Shown here: positions 27,099 to 39,136 of the stretch, piece after piece
Layout of the letters: each line of letters opens with the position of its first letter
How positions within the stretch are numbered: the first letter of the stretch is position 1
Assembly (NCBI GenBank): GCA_029339505.1
Contig: JAQISU010000123.1
Coordinates: forward strand, 5,438,501-5,502,500
Length of the DNA: 64,000 nucleotides
Origin: Unio delphinus
Lineage: Eukaryota; Mollusca; Bivalvia; Unionida; Unionidae
Direction of reading: 5' to 3'
Position numbers and translations under genes: made by a program
The notes under the pieces: generated by a model
Seen by the model: the letters and a program-made list of their open reading frames with translations, nothing else
The model's database searches: none
What the model was told of the DNA's origin: nothing

Positions 27099-28811
27099 TG
27101 TCACAATGGCTACAAAAGACAGACGATATTGGCTTAAGGTCAACTCTTTTTCTTATCACTGGTCTCGGAGTTCCTATCTGTGTACAATGTATGTATCTAA
27201 CGCACGACATTATCGCATCGTCGGTGATATTAAAGTCGAGACGCATGAAAAACCAGTGTTCAACCAACGATTGCTAAGCTGATCTATCTATACACGGTTT
27301 CAGTAGTCTCAATTAACTATTGTTAACACTGAATATCATTTGGAAAATACGTTCACACTAAGTTCAAAATGTTAGCCCCCTTTCTAATTAAAGTTTTTGC
27401 TCTTTCTATTTTAACTTTAAATCAGCCTAACCGCTTATTCAACAATATATAACCAGTATATCTCAGTTCGATAACATGTTTAACTTCTCTTAAAGAGTAC
27501 CTACTGAGTTTTCATTCTTGCAATGAGCGAGCATTAGTTACTTCCGCGGAGCATGGTAACAACGGATTTAAACAAAGGAAGTAGGGATCCATCAAATTTA
27601 AAATTAGCAATGCTAAAGTTCTCGATTTGGGGCGATTTTTAAGAGATCGTGGTTTACCTGAATTTTAGAAATTAAGTACCTTTATAAATAGAGGACAATG
27701 TCATCAATACTGGCAGCAAAATGCAGAGACTTCTATTTGTACAGAGCGTGATGGACTGCTACTATTAATAAGAAGTCATTCAAGTTATTATCAGGTGCAG
27801 GGACAACTTGCGATTTCACATTACAAATGATGTAACTTATATGTATGGACCTTAAAAGGACGGTCAGTAGAATGTATTATTTTTACACTGAATTTTGGGA
27901 AAGTATGGTCACCATGTTCAATGAGTTTTACATCCATGCAGTTGTCCCTGAATTTTTTACAAGACGTATTAAAGGTGGGCAGGATTTAAAACCATTAAGT
28001 GATTTATAATTCAGACTGTCAAAACAATCAATGTCTGCGTTAGTTGTATGCTTTTAAAAGAAAAATAGTATTTTCAGATTTTGTATGCTATTCAATTATG
28101 TTTCCTTAAATTGTGATTTCTAGACTAAATGTGTATGTACCTTGTATTAAAAACCAATAATAAGGACCTGTTGTGAGATGTCGTTACTATCAAGTTGCAT
28201 GAAGAGTATTACTTATATACATTTTTTAAATCTATTTAAAGAGACATATTCATATTGCTCCATTTTTACTTACAAATCAATGCATAGTGCATATCTTTTA
28301 TATATTTTCATGATTATTTCAACAATAACCTGAAATAAACATCATACCTGTATTGATACTTTTAATGTAAGCATTTATTTATATAAAATTATACAATCTG
28401 AATATTTTAGTCTTGATTTGGAGTTTTGTGCCCATCAGGAGATTGATAATTATTACCCATGGTTGCGACTGAGTAACTCGTATTGCCACCCCCACCCCTT
28501 TAAATAAGGATGCATGCCATGTGTTCCTGTGTATCCATCTATCCACAGAGCACATACAAAAAAATGGCAATCTATTCAATAAGTAATTATCATAATAAAA
28601 CGCTTGCCACACTATCATGACATTTTTATTCATATAAACAACAGTAAAGTATTACAAATATTTAATTAAGTACTTAAATGGATACAGTTAAATTAGTAGT
28701 TACATCTTAAGAAAATTTGTGTAGAACAATGTATTGTCCATCAACTATTTTTCCACTGAAATTTGATCAAACGGAGCAGTAATGCCTCTTTTTCTCGCTT
28801 GATCTTGGTAC
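27099..28811. other. upstream of C1q copy 3; no gene seen
   Basis: Contains the presumed promoter of C1q copy 3, with no clear TATA box. The remainder is AT-rich with short frames only. Confidence 0.4.
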
Positions 28812-29471
28812 GCTAGGTGGCGCTCTACAGTTTCGTACTTTGCATAGGGTTAGAATTTTAAAGAAAAATAATTTTCTGGAATTTCTTCACTGGTTATACT
28901 GGCAATATAATATAGACTTTGTATATCTTAGGTGTTGGGAGAAGAACTTTCAATTCCCTTTATTTTGATGTATGATTGATGGGTGTACTTTAGGTTCTAG
29001 AGTATACAGCTTGGGCTAACATAAGATGTGCTCATGTAAACAAACTGCTAGCTCCGCATGGTCATTTTCACTCCCTGGACTTCAGAGGTAAATTGTAGAA
29101 AAATGGTACGATAACTTTTTTTACTTTTCTGATATTTTGTAATTTGTTCATTGCACTTTCAGAAGCTGCTATTGCCTACTTCAGCAAAATTCGTTTTCCC
29201 TAGTTTAATATCTGCTAAAGTTAGTGTACTTTTGATTAATTCTGGCTAATTTTTCAAGCACATGGGAGCATCCATTTTGTTATACCATGCACTTAGATCA
29301 TTTACAATTTCCACAAGTGCAGTATCCAAAGAAATATCAGCCACATACATCAAAGTAACATTGAGATATGCCAACATTATCTCCATTGTGCATGTTACAA
29401 ATGCAAACAACTTCACCTCACATACGTCACTATCTGAAAAGTACATATTAACTGGTGAGCGCCCCCCTAGC
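28812..29471. mobile_element. possible non-autonomous DNA element with short inverted ends
   Basis: GCTAGGTGGCGCTC at 28812-28825 is the near inverse complement of gagcgcccccctagc at 29457-29471, which reads GCTAGGGGGGCGCTC. No target-site duplication is evident. A 66-residue minus-strand frame within (29446-29246) has no recognised motif. Supported by the inverted ends alone. Confidence 0.35.
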
Positions 29472-31280
29472 CATTGTTGGAAATAGCTCCCGGAAGTGGC
29501 GGTTTATAATTCTCTTGTCAATGGAGAGTACATAAAGGGACGTAATTTCAATATGCACTTACCAAACTGGCCTATTGTGCTGATATACAGTTAAATCAAC
29601 CAATAAACCTGTCTACCAACCTACCGTGAAAGGGCATACAAATGCAAAAAAGATTAAAACAGTCTTTCATATGATATCAAAGTAGAGGTACAATAATGAG
29701 TTGATTGAAACCAGAGATTAATTATATTGTGTTCTATTTTGTTTAATTATTGTATTTTATACCCTGTTTAAGATGCAGGTGTCATTGTCCACTGCCAGAA
29801 GTCAGGTTGCAGTGGGTGAACATCACAGGCTATGGGTAACACTTGGAGTGACAGCCAGTACAAACATATATCATACATAAAACATAAAATATTTTCTACT
29901 GATGAGACTTTATTTATAATCAAAGCATTAATCTACTCATTTAATTCCTATACTTATTCACATATACAATACCCAGCTAAGCTGCTGAGGGTAACCTGTC
30001 ATAATAATATACAACGCAGTCATTAATTGGAGCGTGTACCACTGAATTGGCATATGTATTTCTACATCGAATTGCACTGATTGAAAATAACCGTCTTGGT
30101 AAGCAAGGACTGTTGACGCATGTTATAAAGCATAAAATAGGTCACAATGACTTTCACTGGCTGTAAATGAAGAATGATTGAAATTGAATCAGGCTCTGAA
30201 TATGTATATGTCCAAGACCAGACGTTGTGCAGTAGTTCTCTAATTCGTTGAAGTGAACTAATTACTTATTTAATATTCATAAATGTTGTCTCATGTAGCT
30301 AGAACGAGAAGTCTACCTAACATTTACAATACTTCATTCATTATCAAGTCAGAGAGCCGGTCAATTGGATTTCCCGAAAAACGTTATAGTTTTACATTGA
30401 TAGAAATATTAAGAAGCATTAGCTTTCCACAAATCTTGAAAGCTCGGCTGTATTTCATTCGTTGTTTGGTTTTGATAGAGAGAAATTCAGTGTTAAATGA
30501 CATTATAATTAGATCATATATTATGTTTGAAGAAATAAAAGTACTATCATGTTGAGCAGGTTTGGGATAACGTTATGCTAATATTTTCATTTATGGCTTG
30601 TTCTTCTTGAGCGATAATGGGTTTCTAGGACAAAAGAACTCCTGATATGATTGGATTTCTGCTCAAAAACAAAATGTCGCAAGGTACATACATCCTAGTT
30701 GTAGTCGAACAGGATTTCCCGTAGAGATCTATATTGCCACACACCGTCAACATGTTAACTTACGTCTTAATGTTAATGTCCTGTAGATGATAACTGATGA
30801 ACATGGATTTTGTTATTCATGAAAAGCACTTTTGATACTATGCGTTCATGCATTCTGACCACGGACCATTTCAAGAAGCTCTAAATTAAACACTGTACAG
30901 CAAATATTCTTCTAATAGCCATTTTATGCATCAATGCAGAGGTTCAGGAAGAATTTCAAAAGATGTTTCCTATATTTATATTTTTAATTACTGTAGATGT
31001 AAAAAATATTTTGAATTCAAATAGACGTAAGATGTTTGTAGTGGAAATATTTGCGCTATTACGAGTTGCCGCCCTTATAACCATATTGATCAGTCTATGT
31101 ATGTTACTCAGCAACAACGGTTATAGCCAAATATGTACGAAAGTGGATTATCTCCTTAATTATATGCATGTGTTTTCTAATCTTCCTTGATGCGTTATTG
31201 TAAATAGCTACTTGCAAGTGCTATATTCATAACTGAATCCACGTCTATTGTCCTCTTACATTATGCAAATTGTACGCGGC
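29472..31280. other. no gene recognised
   Basis: AT-rich, short frames only, no splice-supported exon and no transposon motif seen. Confidence 0.4.
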
Positions 31281-31408
31281 AGCACTGATTGGCAACCATG
31301 GGAGTGTATGGGGTTTCCTGGGAGGGGATAACACCTCTGGCTGACTAAGCAGTTGTACTTATTCGGGGGTAGTTTGCCCACCTAGGTCCACATTTGGCAA
31401 TCAGTGCT
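31281..31408. repeat. small inverted-repeat element, 128 bp
   Basis: AGCACTGATTGGCAA at 31281-31295 faces ttggcaatcagtgct at 31394-31408, inverted with one mismatch in 15. The interior is GC-richer than its surroundings. It could be a miniature inverted-repeat element. Confidence 0.4.
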
Positions 31409-31709
31409 CACCTGTGGCGCTAAAATATGGTGCATGCGCAGCGGCCACATCCCAGAAAAACGTCATCGACTGTCCGACTAAATCAGGCTGAGGGTAGATA
31501 ACGGGTCTTAAATCCTCGGTGAGTTAGGCTTCGTCTACCTAGCATATGAAGACTGGATTCAGCAGTCTGCGCGGAGGAACCACCAGCTGGTCAACGGGCA
31601 GAAAGGTGATTTCCAGCAAATCGCAGTGGAGCGTTAAGAGCACGACGAAACGCACAGCACGTCCTTGTAATCCACTGCACTCAACTCTCTGCTGCATCCA
31701 GATTGTTTT

Positions 31710-31711
<2 letters not shown>

Positions 31712-31769
<58 letters not shown>
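31712..31769. repeat. (GA)n microsatellite
   Basis: About 29 GA units. Confidence 0.97.
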
Positions 31770-31773
<4 letters not shown>

Positions 31774-31841
31774 GTAACTCTTTCTCCCTTAAATAAATAC
31801 ACCGCGCATGTCATTCTTCTATGGAAAGCCGCAGTCTACCA

Positions 31842-31959
31842 ACTACAATCACCGGCTCCTTAAAACAGCAACGCCGCTGATAATTTTGAGCTCCGTCTTT
31901 ACTGACAAACGAGATTTCAACTCCAAAAACGAGATCTACTAACTACAATCACCGGCTCC
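31842..31959 (-). repeat. two left-side copies of the 18-bp GGAGCCGGTGATTGTAGT motif
   Basis: On the plus strand the phrase actacaatcaccggctcc occurs at 31842-31859 and 31942-31959, exactly 100 bases apart. It points inward in the inverse sense to the copies on the right side. Confidence 0.85.
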
Positions 31960-32876
31960 TTCAGTAACGCCGCTGATAATTGTCAGCTCCGTTTTCACAA
32001 CAGAACCGAACGAGATTTAAACTCATAAACGAGATTTTAATCACGTGCTGTCATATTCGGGATACTCACATCTTATCCGCATCATTGTCTTTAACTTTTA
32101 TCGAGGGAAGTTCAATATTTGTTTCATTTTAAATTTATTTTGTTATTTCCAGCCGTTTGTGTTAAGTAGCCACGTCAAGGTAAGACTTTCATCATCATTA
32201 GTTTTCAACATTGTTACAAGGTATTTTCCATTTGGGAAGAATATTAACTTTTTTTTTTAATGCAAATATTTTGCTTTGACCAACAAGTTCTCATGTACAG
32301 TATCTACCTCTAAATTAAGTTTCGGAGGGGGGGGGGAGGGGGCTTATTGCGTGATTTATAATTGTGTGTTATAACCATTGGATAATTCTGTAAATTTCGA
32401 TTAAATGTTAAATGTAATGATACATTTTATCCCCATTTGTGTCATTTTTATTAGAATTTATTAATTAAGTAATGAAATAAGTTTTGTACGTTTTTAAAAT
32501 TTCCTATTTTTTTGATTTATTAAATTTATTGTAAAAAAATAACATTGTTGACGTCATTTTATCTTGAACTCCCCCTCTCCATGTCAAAAATTGTCAAACT
32601 TCTTCATACCCCCTCTCCCTCCTATTTTGTTTACACAATTAATGGACGACCCCTTGCATTGATAGTTTACATTTTCATTTTATTAGATGTACATATTCTT
32701 GTGAGTCCAGTATTTTTGCCTAGAGTGTTTATATAATGCTAATTCTATTTCAGTTCAAGAAGCTTCTTTGCCACTTATTGCAAATTTTGTTGTAGCCACA
32801 TCAAGGTCATCTTGTAATGTTCCAGTACTTGACAAATATCTAGGTAAGACCACATATGTGTTTATATATATATTAT

Positions 32877-32940
32877 TGATAAGGGTATTTCATTTTGTCA
32901 AGACATTTCGCCGTACTTTATTGATAAAACGTCGGACTCC
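32877..32940 (+). repeat. dispersed 64-bp repeat (partners at 49012-49074 and 49181-49244)
   Basis: This block contains catttcgccgtactttattg preceded by cattttgtcaaga and followed by ataaaacgtcggactcc. Nearly the same block occurs twice more in the window, as the two arms of the inverted repeat centred on the AT tract at 49.1 kb. Here too it is preceded by a short TA run (about 32863-32872). Confidence 0.85.
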
Positions 32941-33959
32941 TTTGATGTTATATACCTCTGATCTTGCATCATGACGAAGATATGGGGATTTGTTAAACTG
33001 AGGGGACATTTGCAGTGTAATATGCACAAATATCCCGAAAGCTTGCGAAATAAATATGATTGGATATTTATCAAAATATAAAATACTATATTTTGGTTAA
33101 AATTTATTGTCTTGAATAAGGTGTAAGAACTCTCACATTAGTCATAAGCAGATCATCAGATAAACTACCAGGGAATGTGATTGTGTGAGTCACACAAACT
33201 TTATATGAATTCGCTCACTTGGAGACCACTGATGTGCGATAACTCCCACAGATTTGTTTAATGGCTTATGTATGAAAATGTACTTGGCACAGTATACAAT
33301 TTTAATTCAGACTTAAAGTGCTTGTCACAGCTTAAGTCACACCTGTGTTACAGTGCAGGTCACAGAATGTTTTTTCCCATTATTGTTTACACATCTGTGT
33401 TCCTTTGCTTGACATGAATGACTATTAAACTAAATTTGATTGGCATAGTGGATGGACCCCAGAAAAAGCATTCCATCGTAGTTGGCACCTCTTAGTCCTT
33501 TTGCAGCATATCTTGCTGGTTAGGACTTAGAAGTGACACACAGTTTTTCTAAAAATGTGTGCCTTGTATTTCACTGTGTTTCCTTGTCCACCCATGTAGT
33601 GCTTGGTGTTTATATGTTTCATACAAATAATAATATAAATAGTATATGAATTTTGCAGAGTTGCTTTTTTGTTCATGAAATTGTTAGATTTTTTTTGTCT
33701 TTTAAACTTTTGGGAATATTACGAACTCCCTTCCCTTGGCCTGGGCTGGCCTTGGGCCTGGTTTCCATTTTCCCTTGGCTTGGAGCTTTGGTCTGTACTC
33801 TCCAACCATTGGACTATTTTGTCCCATGGGTGGGTTTCCATCCTTTTTCCCATTGGTTGTTAGAATATGTAATGTAGTTAGTAGATCTCGTTTTGGAGTT
33901 GAAATCTCGTTCGTCAGTAAAGACGGAGCTCAAAATTCTCAGCGGCGTTGCTGTTTTAA

Positions 33960-34163
33960 GGAGCCGGTGATTGTAGTTGGTAGATTGAGCTTCAGATGTT
34001 TTGGAGCCGTTAATTGTGTTTTTTTATAAACGGAGCTGTAGATTTTAGGAGCCGCTAATTGTAGTAGGAGCCGCTAATTGTAGTTCATATCAAAATATAG
34101 GGAAAAATTGTAATCACCGTCATTTAGGAGCCGCTAATTGTTGTTGGAGCCGCTAATTGTTGC
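33960..34163 (+). repeat. six right-side copies of the GGAGCCG-type 18-bp motif
   Basis: Copies start at 33960, 34003, 34048, 34067, 34127 and 34146. Two adjacent pairs (34048/34067 and 34127/34146) have spacings of exactly 19 bases. Consensus: GGAGCCG, then C, G or T, then T, A or G, ATTGT, and A, T or G at the end. All point the same way. Confidence 0.85.
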
Positions 34164-34492
34164 CCATATAAAATAATAGGGAAAATTATGATCTCCGCCG
34201 GGGTACCTGCGGCTTTCCATATTCTTCTCATTCTGTCGTCCCATTTTATCATCAACTTAAGTCCTGTGGCGACAGGCGTGTGCGAAGCGGCAGGTGTGGG
34301 TACAGTGGCAATCGCAGCCGCAAACCTGCACACAGGCGGCTCAGGTCATTAGAGTCGTTTACCACTAACATGGAACAGAAGGGAGTCCGGTAGTCCCTTG
34401 AGCGACCGAGTAGCCCTCATCAGAAATGCACTGTCTACGCGATCTTCTTTGTGTGATGTACTTTGTCTGGTCGTGTTTAACTGCGGTATTCA

Positions 34493-34573
34493 CAATCTGA
34501 TTAAAATCAAATGTTACGTACTACGTCACTAACTTAGTGGCGTAGTACGTAACAGCTGATTTTAATCAGATTG
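34493..34573. repeat. 81-bp near-perfect palindromic hairpin
   Basis: Arms 34493-34530 and 34536-34573 are inverse complements, with three mismatches in 38 and a five-base loop (aactt). The arms start caatctgattaaaatca and include gttacgtactacg. The phrase gcggtattca appears on both sides. Confidence 0.92.
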
Positions 34574-36272
34574 CGGTATTCATTTTGAGCGTGTGGCTTT
34601 GATTATGTTGAGCGATCCTCTTTGTGTGATCTTGTTAGTCCTGTTTGTCTTAATTGTCTTGTCCTGTTCTTGTGCATTATGTTGATCATTTACATCGCAA
34701 TGTTCATCATATGTGCGCCGAAATGTGGACTGGCACCCAGAACATCTGCATGACAGATGCTTTTTCAGAGGTAAAAGAGCTTCGAAATGATTTCCATTTA
34801 TTCAGGTTTCAAGGTCTTTTTACCCGAGTTTAATCGTTTTTTCTTCCGCTTTTGATGCCGTTTCATCAGCTAACAATAACGACACTATGTATTCAGTAAA
34901 TGGAATGATCCTTTGTTCTGTACTTTTCAAATAATATATAGTCCAGTCCACAACAAACAGAGTTTATCTTATTTACTGGTCAATATTATTTATTGTGAAG
35001 TAGCACATTATCACTTTCCTTATAAGCAATGAATTTTAATTTCCCATAATGGAAATCGTTTTCTTTTCTTTTTTTCAGTGCCTGTGGTGTATTTTCCACT
35101 AATTGTTTTCGTGCACCCGTTAAAGGAAAATACCTTGTACAAAGCCTGCGGTTATATCTTTCGGTTTGACTCACTGTTTGGAGGTTAGAGAATGTGTTGA
35201 GTAATCATCTGGATGCAACATTGTTTTCTTCGATCTTTGGAATTCGAGGTTAAACATGTATCATACTAAGCAATTTAACACAATGCGCGCGTTCTTGTCC
35301 GAAATTCCTTCTGCATCCACCAATATTAAGGTACTCTGTAAAAAACAAACAAAAAAAACAGGCCTCATCGATTACCTGCAATGTAAAAAGGAACTAATAC
35401 TCAGGTATGATTAAGTGAATAGATGGGTGGTCGTCAGTCATCTGATAATTTCTTTAAGTAAATTTTGCAAATTAAATTATGGACAAGAAACACGATCATT
35501 AAGTGGCAGATGAATATTGCAGTATAATAAATTGTAAAGGACAAGCAGCGTCGTAAACGTCAAATCAAAATGTTTTTAAGTTTGTTTGCAATGGTGGACA
35601 CGTCATGAGGTCTAACCTGGATTAATCTCAATTACTGCGCAGGCAATTAGCCAAATGATATGCTCTCCTGCACGACGTTTAACTCGGATTAAATTGAATA
35701 CACACACTAGAGTTGGGTATCCAGAAACATTTTGTACCACGGTAGACCGCAGTGTTTCTGAACGTACCCACGGTAAGCACATGGGTATAACGTAGTAATA
35801 TTGTATGGACCAACAATTCAATGTTTTGGAGCAGGTGTTTCACACTTCTGTGTTTAATTTCCTTATGTTGTTAGCTGAAAACAATATCTTGCTCTGATTT
35901 AAAACAAAATAACACAATATAAACTTCATGATGTTAACCGGAGAAAAAAATATTAACTATCTTAAGAAGAAAAAAATACAAAATATCTCAGCTCAAAAGA
36001 AACTCACAGCCACCTTCCTGAAACTTATATGGTCTGTGTCTTATAGCTGATGTATTTGCTATGTGTGTGTTAGTTTTTGTACAAGTTGTATCGGATAAAT
36101 AACTTTACGCTAATTCTGATACACTGTAAAATATATTGTGCTAAGATTATAGGGTTTAATTTAAATAAAAGTTGGAATTGCTGAAACTAAAGCCTACAAT
36201 TTAATAACTATAGTAACGATATAATAGGTAGGGAAACTTTGAGTGGTATGCCGAAATCCAGAGCAAAATATT

Positions 36273-36276
<4 letters not shown>

Positions 36277-36340
<64 letters not shown>
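36277..36340. repeat. (GA)n microsatellite
   Basis: About 32 GA units. Confidence 0.97.
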
Positions 36341-36344
<4 letters not shown>

Positions 36345-36589
36345 CTGTCAGATCTTCAAGTAAAACAGTGGAAATTTGATTATAAACAGATTCCCGCTTT
36401 GACGTACGTGAAAAATATGAAACATGGATTATACATATAATTAAATTTGTAATGTTCATCTTTAATTAGTGACAGATTCAACCGTTTTGTAAGAAGAAAT
36501 AAATTCCGAACTACTTTTGTCACGAATAAGGAAAACCTGCTGTTATTATCATTAAAGTCGTAACAAGACTACTCAAGACTTGGCGTATA

Positions 36590-36894
36590 CAGGGCCAGAC
36601 CTGCTATAGGGGCCCAGGCCCCCCCCCCCTTTAAAAAAAAAACAAAACTATTCACTGCTTCTGATAAAAGATGCAAAGGGGGTTCCGAATTTTTTAATTT
36701 TTTATTTATTTATTTATTTATTTATTTGTAATATTTTTTTAGTGTTTTTAAAACATTGCAGTTTTTAGTCACTTTTGTTAGATCTCTTTTTCAAGGTTCA
36801 GATAGCACCAGATTGCACCATTTTGTTTCGCGCCTTCAATTAACCCAATAACAAGTTTGCCCCCCCCCCACTGAAAAACTTAGGTCCGGCCCTG
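36590..36894. mobile_element. hAT-like MITE, 305 bp
   Basis: The left end CAGGGCCAGACCT is the inverse complement, with one mismatch, of the right end aggtccggccctg. Ends beginning CAGGGCC with an ACCT block are typical of hAT-type elements. Poly-C runs lie just inside both ends and a TTTA repeat (about 36705-36727) lies inside. The flanks share GTATA one base out of register, so an exact 8-bp duplication is not preserved. It is too short to encode a transposase. Confidence 0.6.
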
Positions 36895-39047
36895 AGTATA
36901 TTCCTTACTGACGACAACTATTGAGGTAAGAGTAATGTTAAAAGGTTCCGTGGTAGGTACCACAGGGGAAAAAATACTGCCTTACACATGTAACATCGCG
37001 CGTAGTACATATTGTAATGCGCTGTTTATAAGACAGTTGAAACAAACTACTAATGAAAACATTATTCACCAAATTGTACAGTGATAAACAACAATGGATG
37101 AAGATAATATAGCGTATGATTTTATGATCATAGTATAAATGAGCTGAATGGGGCTGCATGTCACAGATAATGTGTTATACGACGCTATCAGATGTCCCGT
37201 ATGTATAAATTCCCGTTAATTAGTTTAAGAGCTGACACAAACATGAGCAAGAAATTGGATAAGCCGATGGATGCTCTTCGAAATGAACATATTGACTTTC
37301 GAACCCCAAATGTTACTTGACCTTCAAATAAAAGCGTGAGATCGGTTTGCGACACAATGACGGGTCTGTTAAACAAATGTGTAGTAAACATTGAAACCTC
37401 GTAATTGGTTAGAACGTTATGTAGCAGACACGAAATAATCGCATTAGGCATTTTGCCACCAAATGTGACATTCGTCTTTCAGGTAGATATCTAAGAGTTA
37501 CATTGACCAGACGAGGTAAACATTAATATTTTCAAAATCTCGCCATTGACAAGAAAGTTATAGAGCGGACATTTAATACGTGACGAACAGGCTCACGTAG
37601 CGGCGATTATAGCCCCACTAAATTCTTCGGAGAGGAAAAAGTAAATACATGTAAATAAAGTTTGACAAATGTAAAAAGTAGAACAAAAGAAAATCTATCT
37701 ATAGAACAAATAGAAGGAAAGATTTATGGTAATACTGAACATCAAAGGTCACATCACTATTATCAACATTTTAACTACCGTGGTTGGAGAAGACAACCTT
37801 TAATAGAAAAGGTGACCTTGGGATATATCCCATAATAAACATTAAAGGGTCACCATTGTGGTTGCTTTATTACGTTAAAGTCATTTATTGACAAGACTTC
37901 ACATGGCAGCAAGTATAAATGGCGGAGAAAGGACCCGGGATAACTCAGATGGACTCAGGTCACAATTATTGTTTCCTTTTCAGTAACCTCGAACGTAGTC
38001 CCAGAATATTTGTAGAGCATATTTTCTTTTCTCATTCTGGTGTTCATACAAGAGTTCATTCAGACATTCTAGATATTGATTTCTTAATTCTTTTTTATGG
38101 TGTAGTTGCCTTTCAGCAAAAGTGCACAGTGATTAATGAAGCATTGAATTCTGACTTGGAAGTGAAATCTGTGTTGCAGTGACGATGATTGGTTTACATT
38201 CCAGTCTTTAAGAACAATAAATGCCATATAACTTCGCTTTGTATTCATCTTTGAAGGAATCTAAGATTAAGACACGAATTAAAAAGATCTGACAAATTCC
38301 CAGATATTGATGTAAACAAAAGCTATCCAGGGTCTGAGTGTACAAGAATCAGTTTCGGACGAAGCATGAGGGTTATGCGCGATCCAAGGTTAAAGAGAAG
38401 TATGGAGTTTTAAGGCATGCCCTATTGTGGTAAAGCCGACGTCTCCCAGAATAGGGACCACTATATATACCCTACGCTCTACGGTTTCGTCAAGAATTGC
38501 TGTCATAGACTTAGACCTTTGACTTCCTGTTTTCAAGGCAAAAGGAATGGTATTGGTTATAGTGTGAAATGTTTCTTTGCATCGAGAAGTAACGCATTTA
38601 TATATTATTTCATCTGTCTCTGGAAAGCTTGTTGCACTTTTTTATTGTTACTATTTAATATGACTTTTGAAATATATCGTGTCTTGGATTGTTTAAATTT
38701 ATTTACAATTTGTGTCAGTTTAGAATAATAGGCTTGGTATTTGAAGAAATGTTTTGTTTGCTACCAACTTTATACAAAAAATAATTTATTTAGAAATAAA
38801 GTACCTTCGAACGTACAGGAAATACTAATCTATTTTAAAATTAAGATTTAATAAAAAAATACATTGATTGAAAATAACCTTGGTATTAATTTTTAATATT
38901 TTACTCGTGAGTATGTTTGCACTATAGGCAATTTCTGTGGCATTTAATTCTGAAATAAGGAAATTATAGAATTATGTGAAATTGGTTAACTCTAATTAAA
39001 TGAAACATTTTAATTACATATTTTAAATGAGTTGCGTGTAATTTGTG

Positions 39048-39136
<89 letters not shown>

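Larger units (their letters stand above)
31834..34170. mobile_element. candidate DNA transposon with long inverted repeats and motif arrays
   Basis: The left arm at about 31834-31947 is an almost perfect inverse complement of 33874-33987, about 114 bases with a handful of differences. The left arm is itself repeated in direct orientation with period 100 (31842 and 31942). Outside the right arm, 33988-34170 carries further copies of the 18-bp phrase GGAGCCGCTAATTGTAGT or close variants. No transposase was recognised inside; the interior holds only short frames and one copy of another repeat at 32877-32940. It is therefore probably non-autonomous. The true outer boundaries and target-site duplication could not be fixed. 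Confidence 0.6.
34171..36589. other. no gene recognised; palindromic hairpin and (GA)n inside
   Basis: Apart from the hairpin at 34493-34573 and the (GA)n tract at 36277-36340, nothing with splice or motif support. A direct repeat, gatcttctttgtgtgat (34441) and gatcctctttgtgtgat (34614), flanks the hairpin. Confidence 0.45.

Noticed and set aside
29246..29486. Overlapping frames on both strands
   Set aside because: Neither frame has recognisable motifs or convincing splice boundaries; noted only as lying within the possible inverted-end element.
33653..34029. Overlapping plus-strand frames rich in Trp, Phe, Leu and Pro
   Set aside because: They come from a locally repetitive cccttggcctggg stretch and run into the inverted repeat of the transposon-like element; no motif or splice support.
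37919..38728. Two plus-strand frames of 87 and 103 residues
   Set aside because: No domain, signal peptide or splice evidence; lengths are ordinary for chance frames in 64 kb.
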